Positions 42,751 to 54,034 of a DNA stretch of 64,000 bases are shown in pieces. The notes under the pieces were generated by a model. The model was given only the letters and a program-made list of their open reading frames with translations, was not told the origin of the DNA and searched no databases. Position 1 is the first letter of the stretch, and each line of letters starts with the position of its first letter. The stretch is from positions 372,001-436,000 of the forward strand of contig ML978135.1 of assembly GCA_010015805.1 (NCBI GenBank), written 5' to 3'. The translations under genes were made by a program, and so were the position numbers. This DNA is from Rhizodiscina lignyota. Lineage: Eukaryota; Ascomycota; Dothideomycetes; Aulographales; Rhizodiscinaceae.

Positions 42751-43471
42751 GTGACGGATGTCTCATTGAAGTGAGAGAGGAAAACAATGTGGGCCCACGC
42801 CGGCAACTTTGGTCGCGAAGGCCCACAACTTTGTACGCCACTTTGCTCTGGAGATCGACCAGTATCATGCCTGACCTTCCGGGAGAATTGTGCATGATCG
42901 TCTCTTGAGAGGAGGTGTCTCGGGTTGCATTTTCCCGCCGCTTTTTGCGCTCCCGCAAAGGTGGAAATTTCGCTCCTCCCACATCCTTGAACGGCAACTT
43001 TGGTCTTACAAGCAGTGCTCTCACCTAGAGAACTAAGGTATATTACCAAGTTTGTAGGGCTTATTGTTATTACATCTGGTTATATCGAAATTTTACTGTC
43101 TTCCGTGTAATTGAGAGCATATTTGAGCATCGATAGCATCTGGGCGAGGCGATGCTTCTGGTGCCTCGCTCTCGGAGTTGGCATATCTACATCAATCCTC
43201 AAATCGCTCTTCTACAGTCTAAGTACCATGCTTGAAGCATTAATAATGTCGAGACCATCAATTACGTTCGTTCTGCTCCTTGATTTAGTTTAGTGTTCGT
43301 CTGCGTCGCTTCTTCTCTCCAAGATCTTTAGACATCCCATGCGGAGCAAGATCAGGTTTGCACTGTTTCCCTCAAGAGCTGCGCACAAATGCATAAGCCC
43401 GAAGATACGAATTTCTTGGTGTTTGGACAACATGACTTGTGAATATGATTCAGGTTCCATTGATGGCTATA
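42751..43471. other. Upstream region of the Zn2Cys6 gene, with repeat motif
   Basis: A 721-bp gap between the regulator and the cupin. Two copies of GGCAACTTTGGTC (42802-42814 and 42993-43005) lie 52 and 243 bp upstream of the ATG. No gene is recognised. Confidence 0.45.
42802..43005 (+). promoter_or_regulatory. GGCAACTTTGGTC motif, copies 2 and 3
   Basis: Two direct copies at 42802-42814 and 42993-43005, 191 bp apart. Copy 2, like the one at 35512, continues GC. Both lie upstream of the minus-strand Zn2Cys6 gene. Confidence 0.45.
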
Positions 43472-43900
43472 TCACACACGCCCTCTCACATCCTCCACTT
43501 CGTTCCTCACCCTCCCCACACCCTCGCCGTCCGCGTCCCCTGTGTTCACCGTGCCTCCCAGCTCAATGATCATCGCGCACGCTTCAATTCCCTCCGCAAC
43601 AGCCGGACAATGCCTCACACTCCTTGGGATCACCAACATATCCCCAGTCTTCATAACAACATCGTCCAATGCAACCGTTGGATCTTCGCGAAAGCGGATG
43701 GTGAACTCGCCAGAGACGCAGTAGAACAGCTCGTCGGTGTTTGGATGCGAATGCCAGACGAACTCGCCTTGCAACTTCGCGAGCTTCACATCGTGTGAGG
43801 AGTTGAGTGTCGCGATCAGCTTGGGTGACCAGGGCTTGGTGATGCTCGATAGTGTTCCCGGAATCGAGATTTTCTGAGGTTGTGGCGCAGGAGCAGACAT
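43472..43900 (-). CDS. Small cupin-domain protein
   Basis: The ATG at 43898-43900 gives 142 residues; an upstream in-frame extension to 43996 lacks family character. Cupin motif 1 is GEFVWHSHPNTDELFYCVSGE, with two His and a Glu as metal ligands, and motif 2 is GDMLVIPRSVRHCP with the third His. The single beta-barrel is the size of the small mannose-6-phosphate-isomerase-like/dioxygenase-like cupins. No signal peptide is seen. Its substrate is unknown. It lies upstream of the P450-cluster regulator on the same strand and might belong to that module. Confidence 0.85.
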   Translation of the reverse strand: MSAPAPQPQKISIPGTLSSITKPWSPKLIATLNSSHDVKLAKLQGEFVWHSHPNTDELFYCVSGEFTIRFREDPTVALDDVVMKTGDMLVIPRSVRHCPAVAEGIEACAMIIELGGTVNTGDADGEGVGRVRNEVEDVRGRV

Positions 43901-44531
43901 TTTTAAAGATTCGCGAGCTAAATTGCAAGGGTTGGGGGCTTGATCGGACGAGAAACAGCACGATTTATGCTCTATTCTGGACTTCCAAGCGGCCACCAGG
44001 CTCTTTTAAACCGTTTCAAGAAGTCTACGGGAAGCTAGGCATGTAGTAAGGCGTGTTTGTAGCAGTTAGACCATGATCCCGGCCGCCCTGGAATGTTGAG
44101 CGGGCAGTCATGAGGAATCAGAAGGCAAACTTCCATCCATGAGATCAAATCTGGAAGGTTCTCAAGAGAGAGCACTTTGCATTCATCTCGACCCTGAAGG
44201 CAAGTATAGTCCCTCCGTTCCTAGAGAGAATGATATGGCGGCTCTCAACCGCTCGAGTTGAGTGAATTCTCGTCAATTTTCTCGATGTTGCACGCCGCCA
44301 AGCAGAGTTACAGTCGGCGGATGCAGGTGCGGGAATAAATGCGCAACCGTGAGAGTAGCCCACCGTAGCACTGCGGGCGACCATAACTCAAGTTAAGGAC
44401 CCTACCTCCGCGATCACTTTCTCGAATTTTGAGGGAGCGAGATGTTTGTGCGGTTGAACGTGAGATATGTATCGATTGAGACGGCTTGATAATTACTTTA
44501 TCTCAACAACGCTACTCTCTACCCACCCTTC
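43901..44531. other. Gene-free gap upstream of the cupin
   Basis: This 631-bp gap has no gene, RNA or repeat that I can support; it contains the cupin promoter and the transporter's 3' flank. Confidence 0.4.
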
Positions 44532-46267
44532 TTAATAGATATAGCGGAAGCCCAAGTTCTCCTTGTCGCTCAAATCATCCCAAGCATGCACGACTCGATT
44601 CGGATCTGCCTCGACCAGGCCGTCCGCAGCCAAACGGTCCTTCTTCTGGTTCTGCCATCGCAGATACCACCACAGGAACGCGATGACGACGACCAGCAGC
44701 GCGTAGCATCCAATGTGAGTAGCGAAGGCGATGAAGTAACGGGGAGCGTCCCAGGCAAGGAAGACTTGCGGGCCTGTATGATTACATACATTAGTATTGA
44801 ATATATTACCCGGAGGTTGCGTACTCACCAGCAGCGTTACCAGCCGACCAAGCGACGAAGTTCATCGCCACTACTACGGATTTCTTCGTCTGCCCCCCAA
44901 TGTTCCTAGAGATCATACTCATTGCCAACGTCTGTGCGGCCCAGAAAGACAGGGCGATGTAGTAGCTGATCAACAACCCTGCCTTTGTCGCCGTGTTCTT
45001 GTTAATCACCGTCATGAGCACAATCGTGCCCATGAATGACGGAATAACGTAGAGGCCCATAACGATACAGTTCTGGCCGGTCTTCTTCACAAGCCACGTC
45101 GACGTGAGCAGAATGATGATGATGACGGCCCCGAGAACCATGGCGAGCAGCTGCGTCTGCAGGATGGTGAAGTTGAAGCCCGTAATGATAATGTTTGCAA
45201 AGGCTCCGAGGCCAGATGTTGGCAGTGTGGTGCAAATCTGGATGAGGCAGTAGCAGTAAGTCTGAGGGTCCAGGAGAGCCTCGATGAATTGCTCTCTCCT
45301 CCACTTCCTGTTCTGCAGGCCAGTCTGGTTCCCTCGAACACGCTCAACGATCAGAGTCTTGTCTTCTTCCGAGAAGCACTTCGCTCTCATAGGGCTGTCG
45401 GGGAGCCACCAAAGGACGAAGAACCCCCAGAGCACAGAGAAGCAGCCGTAGGTGATAAAGATGGCCTGCCAGGAGTTGATCGCATGTCCCTCGCCGAGGA
45501 GTGTGAAGCAATATGCAAGAAGGCCGCCGACAATCTGCTGCCCGCCATTCATCTGTTCTACGAATCAGCCGAGTCACCTTGCGTAAATACCATTTGATGA
45601 GACTTACCATATACCAGTACGTGACTGCTTCTGCTTGCTCGGAACGCTTATACCACATGCTGCTGAGCACAAGAAATGAAGGCTGGCAGATAGCCTCAAA
45701 GATTCCGAGCAGAGTGCGCACAGTGACAAGACTGGCGAAGGAAGTGCACGCCGCATGCAGAGCGAGAATCGCACCCCACATAATGATGGCGCCTCCAAGC
45801 ATCTTGCCGATCGGCAGGCGCTGGATCAAATAGTTGACCGGGTACTCGACAATCAGGATGGCGATATAGATACATGTCGTCAGCCACGAGTACTGCTGGC
45901 CAACGAGGTGCAAATCCTGCCGAATGTTCATGATTGACGCGAAGGACATAGTGCCCTTGTCCAGTGCTTGGAGGAAGTAGGTGAAAACCATGACCGTAAG
46001 GACACGGAGGTCAATGGCACGCTTCAGACGCTTATCGTCAGCTTCTGAAACAATAACGTGCTCCTGAGTGGCATATTTGGCGACTTCGGGGTCGATACGG
46101 TTGAAGTCGACATGTTCCTTCACGATCGAATCTGCCGTTGGGGACAGCGCACGTTCGAGGTGTGCAATTTCCTTGACTTCCTTCTCTACCGGGTCTTTCT
46201 CGTGAGCGTGATACTCCGTTGGGGCAGCAGTGATAGGAGCGGCAGTCTCTTCCGTCTTGCTCTCCAT
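44532..46267 (-). CDS. MFS transporter, anion:cation symporter (Dal5/allantoate permease-like)
   Basis: Exons 46267-45608, 45552-44829 and 44773-44532 (both introns 55 bp) give 541 residues. A charged N-terminal tail of about 90 residues is followed by twelve helices. Family marks include FLQALDKGTMSFASIMNIR, SWLTTCIYIAILIVEYP, RTLLGIFEAICQPSF and WWLPDSPMRAKCFSEEDKTLIVERVR. The latter is the central-loop signature of the ACS family, which imports small organic anions, vitamins or oligosaccharide acids. Splice joins are TYWYM-MNGGQQIVGGLL and GNAAG-PQVFLAWDAP. It is divergently paired with a GH105 hydrolase, suggesting transport of unsaturated uronide oligosaccharides, by inference. The 5' leader contains a CT-repeat (46303-46319). 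Confidence 0.92.
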
Positions 46268-46886
46268 CTTCACGAACGAGCGCCTTGGGAGCAAGTAGAA
46301 AAAGAGAGAGAGAGAGAGCTGGAGGCGCGAGAACTGATATCAAAAGAAAAATTGAAACTCCAAACTGGCAGGACGAAAGTGAAGCGTAATCAAGGATCTC
46401 ATATGCAAAACCAACGGAAAAATCACCTCACGGGGAGATGCATCCACCGACCTACCTCGCGTGAACGATGTCCCAGGTTATCGGGTGTGGGGAAGCCAGC
46501 GCGCTGTGGTCTTCCCCGGACGTGCTTCTCCAGACGTATTAGCCTGCAGCAATGCAGTCTCTTCCGGTGGTGATATTTGGGGAAACAGATCGACTGGCCA
46601 TGAGAGGGCCAGAGAGGATGAGAGGCGCTCGGCATCACTCACGCTTTTGGGAGCGGAGAGGGATGCCAAGAACTGTCGGGAGAGCAGCGGCCGAAGTGGC
46701 CTTTCATGACTCGCGTGAGCTCTTGTTCGCGTCAAAGTCGTGTCTCTGCGGACTGTCGATTGCAAACGATGTCGGAATGAATTGTCGTAAGAAAATCGTA
46801 GGTCCTTTCGAATTCTCCATTCATTATTGTGCCAACGTCTCAATCGAGACTTTCAAAGCTTTCCTTAAGCTCTCTTCTGGCCCAAA
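46268..46886. promoter_or_regulatory. Divergent promoter of transporter and GH105 gene
   Basis: A 619-bp region between the two divergent starts. An AG/CT dinucleotide repeat (46303-46319) lies just upstream of the transporter ATG. No other feature is recognised. Confidence 0.45.
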
Positions 46887-48041
46887 ATGCCACAATCTCC
46901 TCTCATCGTTCATTCTTTAAGCACAGCGGATCTCCGCTCAAAAATAGATCTTTTGATCAATAATCTTATCAACATAACCGACAAGACTGGGCATTTCCTC
47001 CTGAAGCTCCCGGATGGGCGTATTATTGACACGAAAGGCTGGCACGACTGGGAATGGACGCACGGCGTCGGCCTCTACGGGCTGTACCAGTACCACAGCG
47101 TAACTGGTTTGTCCGAGCCGCTGCTGGCTATGAGGGCCTGGTTCGCAGAGCAGCTGGCAAGAGGCACAACGAAGAACATAAACACCATGTCGCCCTTTCT
47201 CACTCTAGCGTATATGTATGAAGACATCGTGAAATCAGGCAAAGAGGAGAAGTCCTGGAGGCCTTGGCTAGAGTCGTGGGCAGACTGGGCAATGCACGAC
47301 CTGCCCCGTGTGCCGGGGGGTGGGATGCAACATATGACCTATCTGGGCCCGAACACAAATGAGCTATGGGACGACACGCTCATGATGACCGTGCTGCCGC
47401 TCGCGAAGATCGGGCTCGTCCTCGGCCGGCCGGAGTACGTTGAGGAAGCAAAGAGACAATTTATGATACACTGCCAGTATTTATTTGACCCTGGGTCGGG
47501 GCTGTTCTTCCACGGATGGAAGTTCGAGGAGAAGGGCGGGGCTGTGGGGCACAATTTCGCGCGAGCGAGATGGGCCAGAGGCAACAGTTGGCTGACGATT
47601 GCCATTCCGGATTTCGTGGAGCTGCTGGATCTACCGCCAACGGATGGATTAAGAATGTTTCTGCTGCATATCCTGAACGCACAAGTCTCAACTCTTACGC
47701 GGTTGCAAGATCCAAAGACAGGATTATGGAGAACACTCCTGGATGTGCCTGAGTCAGATGGATCGTACGTGGAGAGCAGTGCGACTGCCGGGTTTGCCTA
47801 TGGGATCCTGAAGGGAGTGCGAAAGCGATACCTCGATCCAAAGTATGAAGCAGTCGGTATCAAAGCAGCGAAGGCTGTGATCGGCAAGATAAGTCCCGAG
47901 GGCGAGTTGTTGGATACAAGCTTCGGTACTGGAATGGGGATGAATCTTCAGCATTACCTGGATATCGAAAGAACCAGCATGCCGTACGGGCAAGCGATGG
48001 CTATCATGGCGCTGGTCGAAATGCTGAGAATCTTCATATGA
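46887..48041 (+). CDS. GH105 unsaturated rhamnogalacturonyl/glucuronyl hydrolase
   Basis: An intron-less protein of 384 residues with the (alpha/alpha)6-barrel motifs of GH105 (YteR/YesR): WHDWEWTHGVGLYGLYQYH, the catalytic-Asp region NELWDDTLMMTVLPLA, GHNFARARWARGNSW, SSATAGFAYGILKGVR and the closing MPYGQAMAIMALVEML. The family hydrolyses the delta-4,5 unsaturated uronic acid left on oligosaccharides by pectate or rhamnogalacturonan lyases. There is no signal peptide, so it should act in the cytoplasm on imported oligosaccharides. This fits its divergent pairing with a transporter gene. Confidence 0.93.
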   Translation: MPQSPLIVHSLSTADLRSKIDLLINNLINITDKTGHFLLKLPDGRIIDTKGWHDWEWTHGVGLYGLYQYHSVTGLSEPLLAMRAWFAEQLARGTTKNINTMSPFLTLAYMYEDIVKSGKEEKSWRPWLESWADWAMHDLPRVPGGGMQHMTYLGPNTNELWDDTLMMTVLPLAKIGLVLGRPEYVEEAKRQFMIHCQYLFDPGSGLFFHGWKFEEKGGAVGHNFARARWARGNSWLTIAIPDFVELLDLPPTDGLRMFLLHILNAQVSTLTRLQDPKTGLWRTLLDVPESDGSYVESSATAGFAYGILKGVRKRYLDPKYEAVGIKAAKAVIGKISPEGELLDTSFGTGMGMNLQHYLDIERTSMPYGQAMAIMALVEMLRIFI

Positions 48042-48406
48042 AACGCTGCGCAGCGAAAGGAAGACTGAGTAAGCTCGTTGAAAGAACGACATTGCTAAAA
48101 GCGAAGACTTGAGGTGCGTCTTATGTACAGCATTAAGTGCATGCCATGGCTAGAAGAAAAATAGACGGCATGACAAACACAAGGCATGGCATAGACAAAT
48201 GAGCCGCCCACCAGATATTGACGGAAGGATGCATATGAAAGTATGAAAGGGTGGCCACAAACCACGGAGCCTGATGCAATGTTGCTGATGCCATTCCAAA
48301 CATTCGCCCACAAACTCCATAGGCCGTAACGCATACGTGTCATCCATGCATATTAATTCCCCCCTTGCGGAGACGTCAACTCTTCCCCATTGAGTTCTCT
48401 TGCTCG
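48042..48406. other. Convergent 3' flanks, GH105 and cyclin
   Basis: A 365-bp gap between two genes ending towards each other. Nothing is recognised; short frames look random. Confidence 0.4.
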
Positions 48407-49692
48407 TCACCTGTATTCCCCCCTTCCACTCTGTCCAAGGCTCTTGCCTCTTTCCCTCGCTCTCAATGGCAGCCCTTCTTTCATCAATTGAAATCCACTT
48501 CCAGTAGCTCCGCTCATGCTGAACCTCATCTTTTCAGCCTGTGCCATCGCTCTCTGCAATCCCACGGCTCCCTTTAAGAGCTTTGGACCGTCGACCTGCA
48601 GCTCAAAATCCATCAGATAGCACAAGCTTATCTCCAAACTCTTCAACTCGTTCTCGCTGACGCCTCCTACGCCTGCAAATCGCGCTTGTGGGTATCTCAG
48701 GTCTTCGTGTGCCTTCATCGCAATACGGAGAGCGGCCAGTAGCAGGCGGTGTGTGGTTCGTGGAGTGAGAGGGACGAGAGGATTCTGCTGATTAAACGAT
48801 GGTAACCCGAGGACGGAGATATAGTACGCAGCTGCCAGCCACACTGCGGTGCTCATAGGACAGTATCGCTGGAGACGTGTAAGGTAGGCATCGAGGCTGA
48901 TGGGCGGGACAGATTTAGAGAAGAACTTCCGCGCGATGGCGGCTGTTTGAGCATCGCGCTGCTCGGCAATCGCTTGTCTTTGTCTCTCTTCTGCGGATGG
49001 TGACTTGACAACATCAGTGTCAGGAGGAGTGGGTAACTGTGGTACGGGTGGTTCGTGGGTGGAGGCTTCGGGAGAGGAAAGCGTGACGGGCTTGAATGTT
49101 GGACGGCGAAGGTCCGAGTCTGGTATTGGAGTAGGGGTGTGAGGGCGTGAGGAGCTGCGCGAGTGGGAGGGGCGGAATTCCTTCAGCGGAGTAGAGGTGC
49201 CGGAACCACTGTTGTTCTCTTTGCCAGCTGAAGGAGGAGGCGTGGCAGAGCCTAATATCCCATCATTCCCGAATCTCATGATCTGAGTGACCGCTGGAGT
49301 CGCCGGAATGTCACCTGTGACAGCAGCGAGAGCCTCCACGCTGCGAGCCAGCAACTTCATTGCCACTTCTGGGCCAATGGTTGCAACGTCCCATTGTGGG
49401 TCACCTCCACTGAGCAAGTTCGGAGGAGATTCAGCATCGTGGGGTGGAGAGGCAATAGGAGGGATGACACCAGTGTCTAGAGACGGATTCGGGGGTGGAG
49501 GAGGGGAATGGAGAGCGCCTGAAGCTTTCGAGCTGGCCGTGGCTAGAGTTATGTTGGACTCTACGGTGGTGAGAGGAGTGCTTCCGGGATCTAGTGCACC
49601 ACTGCATCAGCCATCAATGGTTAACTCGCTCGGAAGACAAACGTACTGGTGATACCCGACGGGTGCGTGGGAGTCTCGATTGCCGTCGCCAT
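48407..49692 (-). CDS. Pho80/PCL-type cyclin (two exons)
   Basis: Exon 1 (49692-49647) encodes MATAIETPTHPSGIT, and after a 56-bp intron exon 2 (49590-48407) continues NPGSTPLTTVESNI; total 409 residues. The N-terminal half is Ser/Pro/Thr-rich and disordered. The cyclin box of the PHO80-like family occupies roughly residues 225-360: ARKFFSKSVPPISLDAYLTRLQRYC, WLAAAYYISVLG, HRLLLAALRIAMKAHEDL and GVGGVSENELKSLEISLCYLMDF. Such cyclins activate Pho85-type kinases in phosphate, glycogen or polarity control. The splice choice (acceptor TAG at 49591-49593) is the only nearby one that keeps frame. Confidence 0.9.
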
Positions 49693-51826
49693 CGTGTAGC
49701 TGCGCAGCTGGTTATGGTGGCCAATGGCCGTGTAGAGAAAGTTGTGAATGAATTGGTATGATGTTGTTTGATTCTCTCCTCCTCCTCTTCTACTATAACT
49801 TCCCTGTCGATTAAGTCATTATCCGCACCTGCTGAGGCGGAGAGCCATTCGACCGTGAGATTGGGTGCCCGAATGGAAGGGCCGACTGGAGGTACTTAGG
49901 GACTTGTGTCGTGAGACGTCTCGTTGCACGCACATGAGCATGTTAGGCACAAGCTGGCCACGGAGCACACGATGGAAGCAGACGGGTGTCGTGTCGTGTC
50001 GAGCGGCGAGAGGTGGTGGTGGGTCGGACGGGAGATGGAAGGCTTCCAATTGATCGATGGTGGTGAGTGGAGGGCAATTTCCGCAACGCGGGACAGTCAC
50101 CGCGTTTGGATTGGATGAAGGCGACAAGCGAGCGCAAGATCGAGCAGGCTCGCGGGCAAGTCCCTGCAGATGTGAGGCTACAGATTTACATGGGCTTCTA
50201 CATGGGAATTAGGAGGATCGCCGGCGTTCTCTTTCATGAAGTTGTAGAGCGCACGTGGGCCGGGCGTCTGTCGGGTGACCGTCAGAAAAGGCCCAGACGC
50301 CGCCTCCTATCCAATATCACAACCTGCCCTTATTATCCGGACGCTCTCTACAATCCCAAATCAATTGCCAGTTTAGCCGCCAATATTGAGCGTCTCGAGG
50401 TCAGGCGCCAGCTGTCCTCGCAGTTGAGTGCAAACACAGCATGCGCTGCAATAATAATCACCCCACAGTATCTTCCCCAGTCGTGGTTGATCGTATTGCC
50501 AGGTTTCAGGCACGCAGAGCTGCACCTCGCCAGATGCGGCCAGCATTCCAGTCAGATGCTTACTTGATCCGGCATATTGAAAACGCTGGGCCGTCATGTG
50601 CGGGTAGGTCTAGATCGCCTCGTTGTGGGGCAATGGGAGTGGTTGGTGGTACCTCGTATGCTGCAAATGCACGCTGGCCGGGGAGGTACCTTGAATCAGC
50701 ACGCGAGAGCGTTCGCTTGCGAAGAAGCATTCCAGAAAACCAGAAAACCCGCGTGAATTCCTGATCGCCAACGTTCTGCTAATCCGTGGGAATGGCGTGC
50801 TGGAGGCGATGTCGGCGGCCGAGTCAAGCGAAGTTGATCTTTGCAGTCTTCCGCATCCTCATCGCCACCACCAGAATCCATCATGCTCGTGGCAACAAGG
50901 CAGCGAACATCGACCCTCGGCCTTCGGATCGGAAGTTGGGTTGCGAAAGGTGACATTTCATCGAAGATGCGCCTCTCGCGGATCATGAGACGGCGAAACG
51001 GCGACGGATGAATAGCTTGCAGCTAATGCTCGATATCATTTTCGGCCTCTCCGATGCCGTCCGCATGGCCGCTAGCATCTACATTGGATCAGTTTTTCCT
51101 TTGTCTCCGAGGCTATTCAACATTCAATGAGTATCTTCGATATCTTGACTCTCCATGCTTCTCATATTTTCTAGCGTTGTAATGCGGTCTCGTGCGGCCT
51201 GTATTGTTGCGAGAATGTGCTCTGCTCAGCCGCGATTCAATATAAAAATGGACTGCCGTTACCTTGCCAATTCGTAGGCTTGAATTATGACACTAAGTCT
51301 TTACGTTGGACAAACACCAACCATCCGCCTCTTTCCGGGTATCGACATGGGAAGAAAACTCTAGCACTTCTATCAGAGTCTAGCTTGTATCACGCCCAGA
51401 GTATGGGAGCCAGACTTGACATTCACATTATCGTGAGTTGTCAATTGTAGCAATCCTCACAGCTATATCAATTTTGATCATGCAGGGGGTAGAAGCATAT
51501 AGAAGATACTGGGGCATATACTATGGATTGGATCCATTATGAACCAAGTCACTGAGCATGGCAAGTGAGAGTAAGTCAATACCGACGACGGTGACTATGA
51601 AGTGCATACCATTGATCGTAACTCATTTCCATTTGAGCTGTTCCAGACAGTTCGCTGATCGTTTAATCATCCTAGAGAAACTGCACACTCATTACGCTGC
51701 TTGCTGTTGAGTCTTGCCTTGATACCCATGCGCCTTCGCTTTTGAAAACAAAACCTCCATCTGGAAATCGCGTCCACCGCGATGCTTGATCCTTTCCTGC
51801 GCGCGAAACTCCTCACTCTTCACTCC
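49693..51826. other. Gene-free region (2.1 kb)
   Basis: No supported gene. A plus-strand 166-residue frame (50067-50567) has random-looking composition and overlaps frames on the other strand. No repeats, RNA genes or terminal inverted repeats were noticed. Near 49700-49800 is a CT/AG-rich stretch upstream of the cyclin. Confidence 0.4.
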
Positions 51827-52693
51827 TCACAACGCCTGTTGTGAAATCCGATGCAACTCCTCCTGAACCTGCCGATAGTTGAGCTGAAGCTGATGCGATT
51901 CCACCTCCTGAATCAAAGCATTCATCGAGTAGTTGTGTCCGCTACGCATCGCGATCCTTCCCTGCGCCTCGGCCAGAAGCTGCGTTCCCGTCGTCGACTG
52001 GTTCCAGAACCATAGCGGTGCCTTTCGCGGTATCTGGTGATGGATGATTGAAGCACATCGGGAAATCTTCGTCGCCTCTGCCAGGCCGGCGCTCTCGCCT
52101 ACCATCTTGTGGACGTTTCTCGGCGCGAAGGGGTCGTAGCGCGATTCGCGGTCTTTGATCTGGTAATCGATAGCCTGGATAGCGTAATTCATGTACATGG
52201 TGACCTCCTTCTTGAACTGCCTGGCACTCTTCGCCTTACCGAGAACCTTGATGGACAACTCGGGGTTGCCTTCGCACGCGTATGCCAGAACCGTGTGGTA
52301 GGTATGTCGGCCGATGAGTTCGTCCTGGGGGCTGATTTCGGCATTGTAGCCCTGACCCAGGTGGCTCCAGCCGAAATACTTCTCCATGCTCTCCATCATC
52401 TGCGCGTAGCGCGCCTTCTCTTGCGGATTGTCGGTGCTGCCGATCGGAACTTCGACTGGGCGTGCCTTCTCGGCCCCATCTGCTTGCGTATAAGCGTTCG
52501 TGCCGTGGAGGCAGCGTGCCTCGAACAGCGGTTCTCGCTTGCCTGCCTGCCCGTTGAACGGGCCTCTCGAATATGCGATGCGCAGGGTGGTGTCGCTGGA
52601 AGCGGCGACGTGCTCCACCCAGCACCGTCTGCAGACACGGCCTTCCGGCGCAAGCTGTGGTGCGCGAGGGCCCTCGCTCTCGCCGCTTGGCAT
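51827..52693 (-). CDS. Conserved-looking hypothetical protein, 288 aa
   Basis: A single-exon frame of 288 residues with balanced composition and no membrane segment. It begins MPSGESEGPRAPQLAPEGR and has four Cys in the first 60 residues, including VCRRCWVEHV. The middle shows helical stretches (QEKARYAQMMESMEKYFGW, SARQFKKEVTMYMNYAIQAID) and aromatic/His runs (ELIGRHTYHTVLAYACEG). The tail is Gln/Glu-rich and helical. I do not recognise a family. Frame length and codon regularity on one strand argue for a real gene. The C-x2-C pair could bind metal, but no second pair is evident. Confidence 0.6.
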   Translation of the reverse strand: MPSGESEGPRAPQLAPEGRVCRRCWVEHVAASSDTTLRIAYSRGPFNGQAGKREPLFEARCLHGTNAYTQADGAEKARPVEVPIGSTDNPQEKARYAQMMESMEKYFGWSHLGQGYNAEISPQDELIGRHTYHTVLAYACEGNPELSIKVLGKAKSARQFKKEVTMYMNYAIQAIDYQIKDRESRYDPFAPRNVHKMVGESAGLAEATKISRCASIIHHQIPRKAPLWFWNQSTTGTQLLAEAQGRIAMRSGHNYSMNALIQEVESHQLQLNYRQVQEELHRISQQAL

Positions 52694-54034
52694 GTTTGGT
52701 GTGTTTATTGTTGATTTGTTAGAGGAGAGAGGTGCAGGAAGTAGATGTTGTGGAAAGGTTGGAGGTTGAAAGGCGGATGTTGCACAAGGAACTAATTTAT
52801 AAGGGGCCCGTGCCTAGGCACACAATTCCGTGACTGTGTTGTCTTGAATGTGTTTATCGTCCTCTGTACAACCCTACGAGCGAAGTGAATAGACGACTGA
52901 ACACCAAAGAAACAAGCTGTATCTGCCTGTTTAGTACCAAGTTCAACAGTCAAAGCAAGCCTAAAACCATCTAGATCTGCACGTTCAAGATGAATAGGGG
53001 TAAACGTACTTTGAAAACACCATTGATTGAGCTCTCGTCGCTCGACATCCAGCCTCCAATCGCGAGCTCCACCTCCATCTTCCCACTCCGCAATATTTCC
53101 GAACACCACTACCCTCTCCACAATATTCCTAGTGCTCGGGCATATTACACCAATAGATTGGGCCACCGGGCCCATCCATCTCCACCATAGTACCAGTTAC
53201 TGCAAGGAATGCGCAGGGACCACCCGCTCCGCGGTTGCCACTAGACAGACGAGAGTAGCGGTTGAGCTTAGGCCTAGACGCCAGCATGATGGCCCCAAAC
53301 AGGAAAGCGAAAGACATTGTGACGCGGTAGATATAAGTGAATGTTATATGGAAACGTCACACACCACTTATTACGGGAAACCGGAATTTTCAGCCATATT
53401 ACCTTGGTAATAGAAAATACATTTAAAGATGGGTCATTCTAACCTGACCCGCTTCCATCAGTACAAAGGGGCCAGTTTCTCGTTTGAGACCTGCAACGTC
53501 ATCTCTTTTCCGCGATATCGAGAAGCAAATCTTCTAAGGTAGGCCTGGCAAGGTGCGCCCTGATAACCTCGAATGTAAACTCACCAATACGCGAAAGCCT
53601 CCGGGAAGTGCTGAATGCGACTTTAATAGAGTGGCTCTGTAAACTGTACGCTCGTAGGAAGCTAAATCTTTCGTATGCGCAAGTATCTAAGCATCGGTTG
53701 GGCAGTGGACACTTGCTATTAGGGCAGGCCCTTTGCAGGCAGCAGTAGCTTGATCCACAATTTCGAGCACGTTTCTCGTTTGAACTGTTCATGAATGAAA
53801 TGGCTTCCCGGATTAGACTTTCATATGAAATTTTAGCCTCTTGGACGATGATATGGGAAATACAGTCGATTCATGCCCTCGGACAGATCAGACGAAGTCG
53901 ATTTTAAGTTGCGCCGATGCGCCACGCGACGCCATTCCCCTTCGGGTACCAGGTTTCAAAGTCTCCCTTGCAATGAAGCTTAGCATTGCTTGAATTTTTG
54001 CTTCTATAACATTTTATTCTATGGACTATACTTT
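52694..54034. other. Gene-free region (1.3 kb)
   Basis: No defensible gene. Frames at 52792-53317 are partly Gly/Arg-rich and overlap on both strands without family features. No RNA or repeat was found. Confidence 0.4.

Noticed and set aside
50067-50567. 166-residue plus-strand frame
   Set aside because: Composition typical of random DNA and no recognisable domain; overlapped by frames on the other strand.
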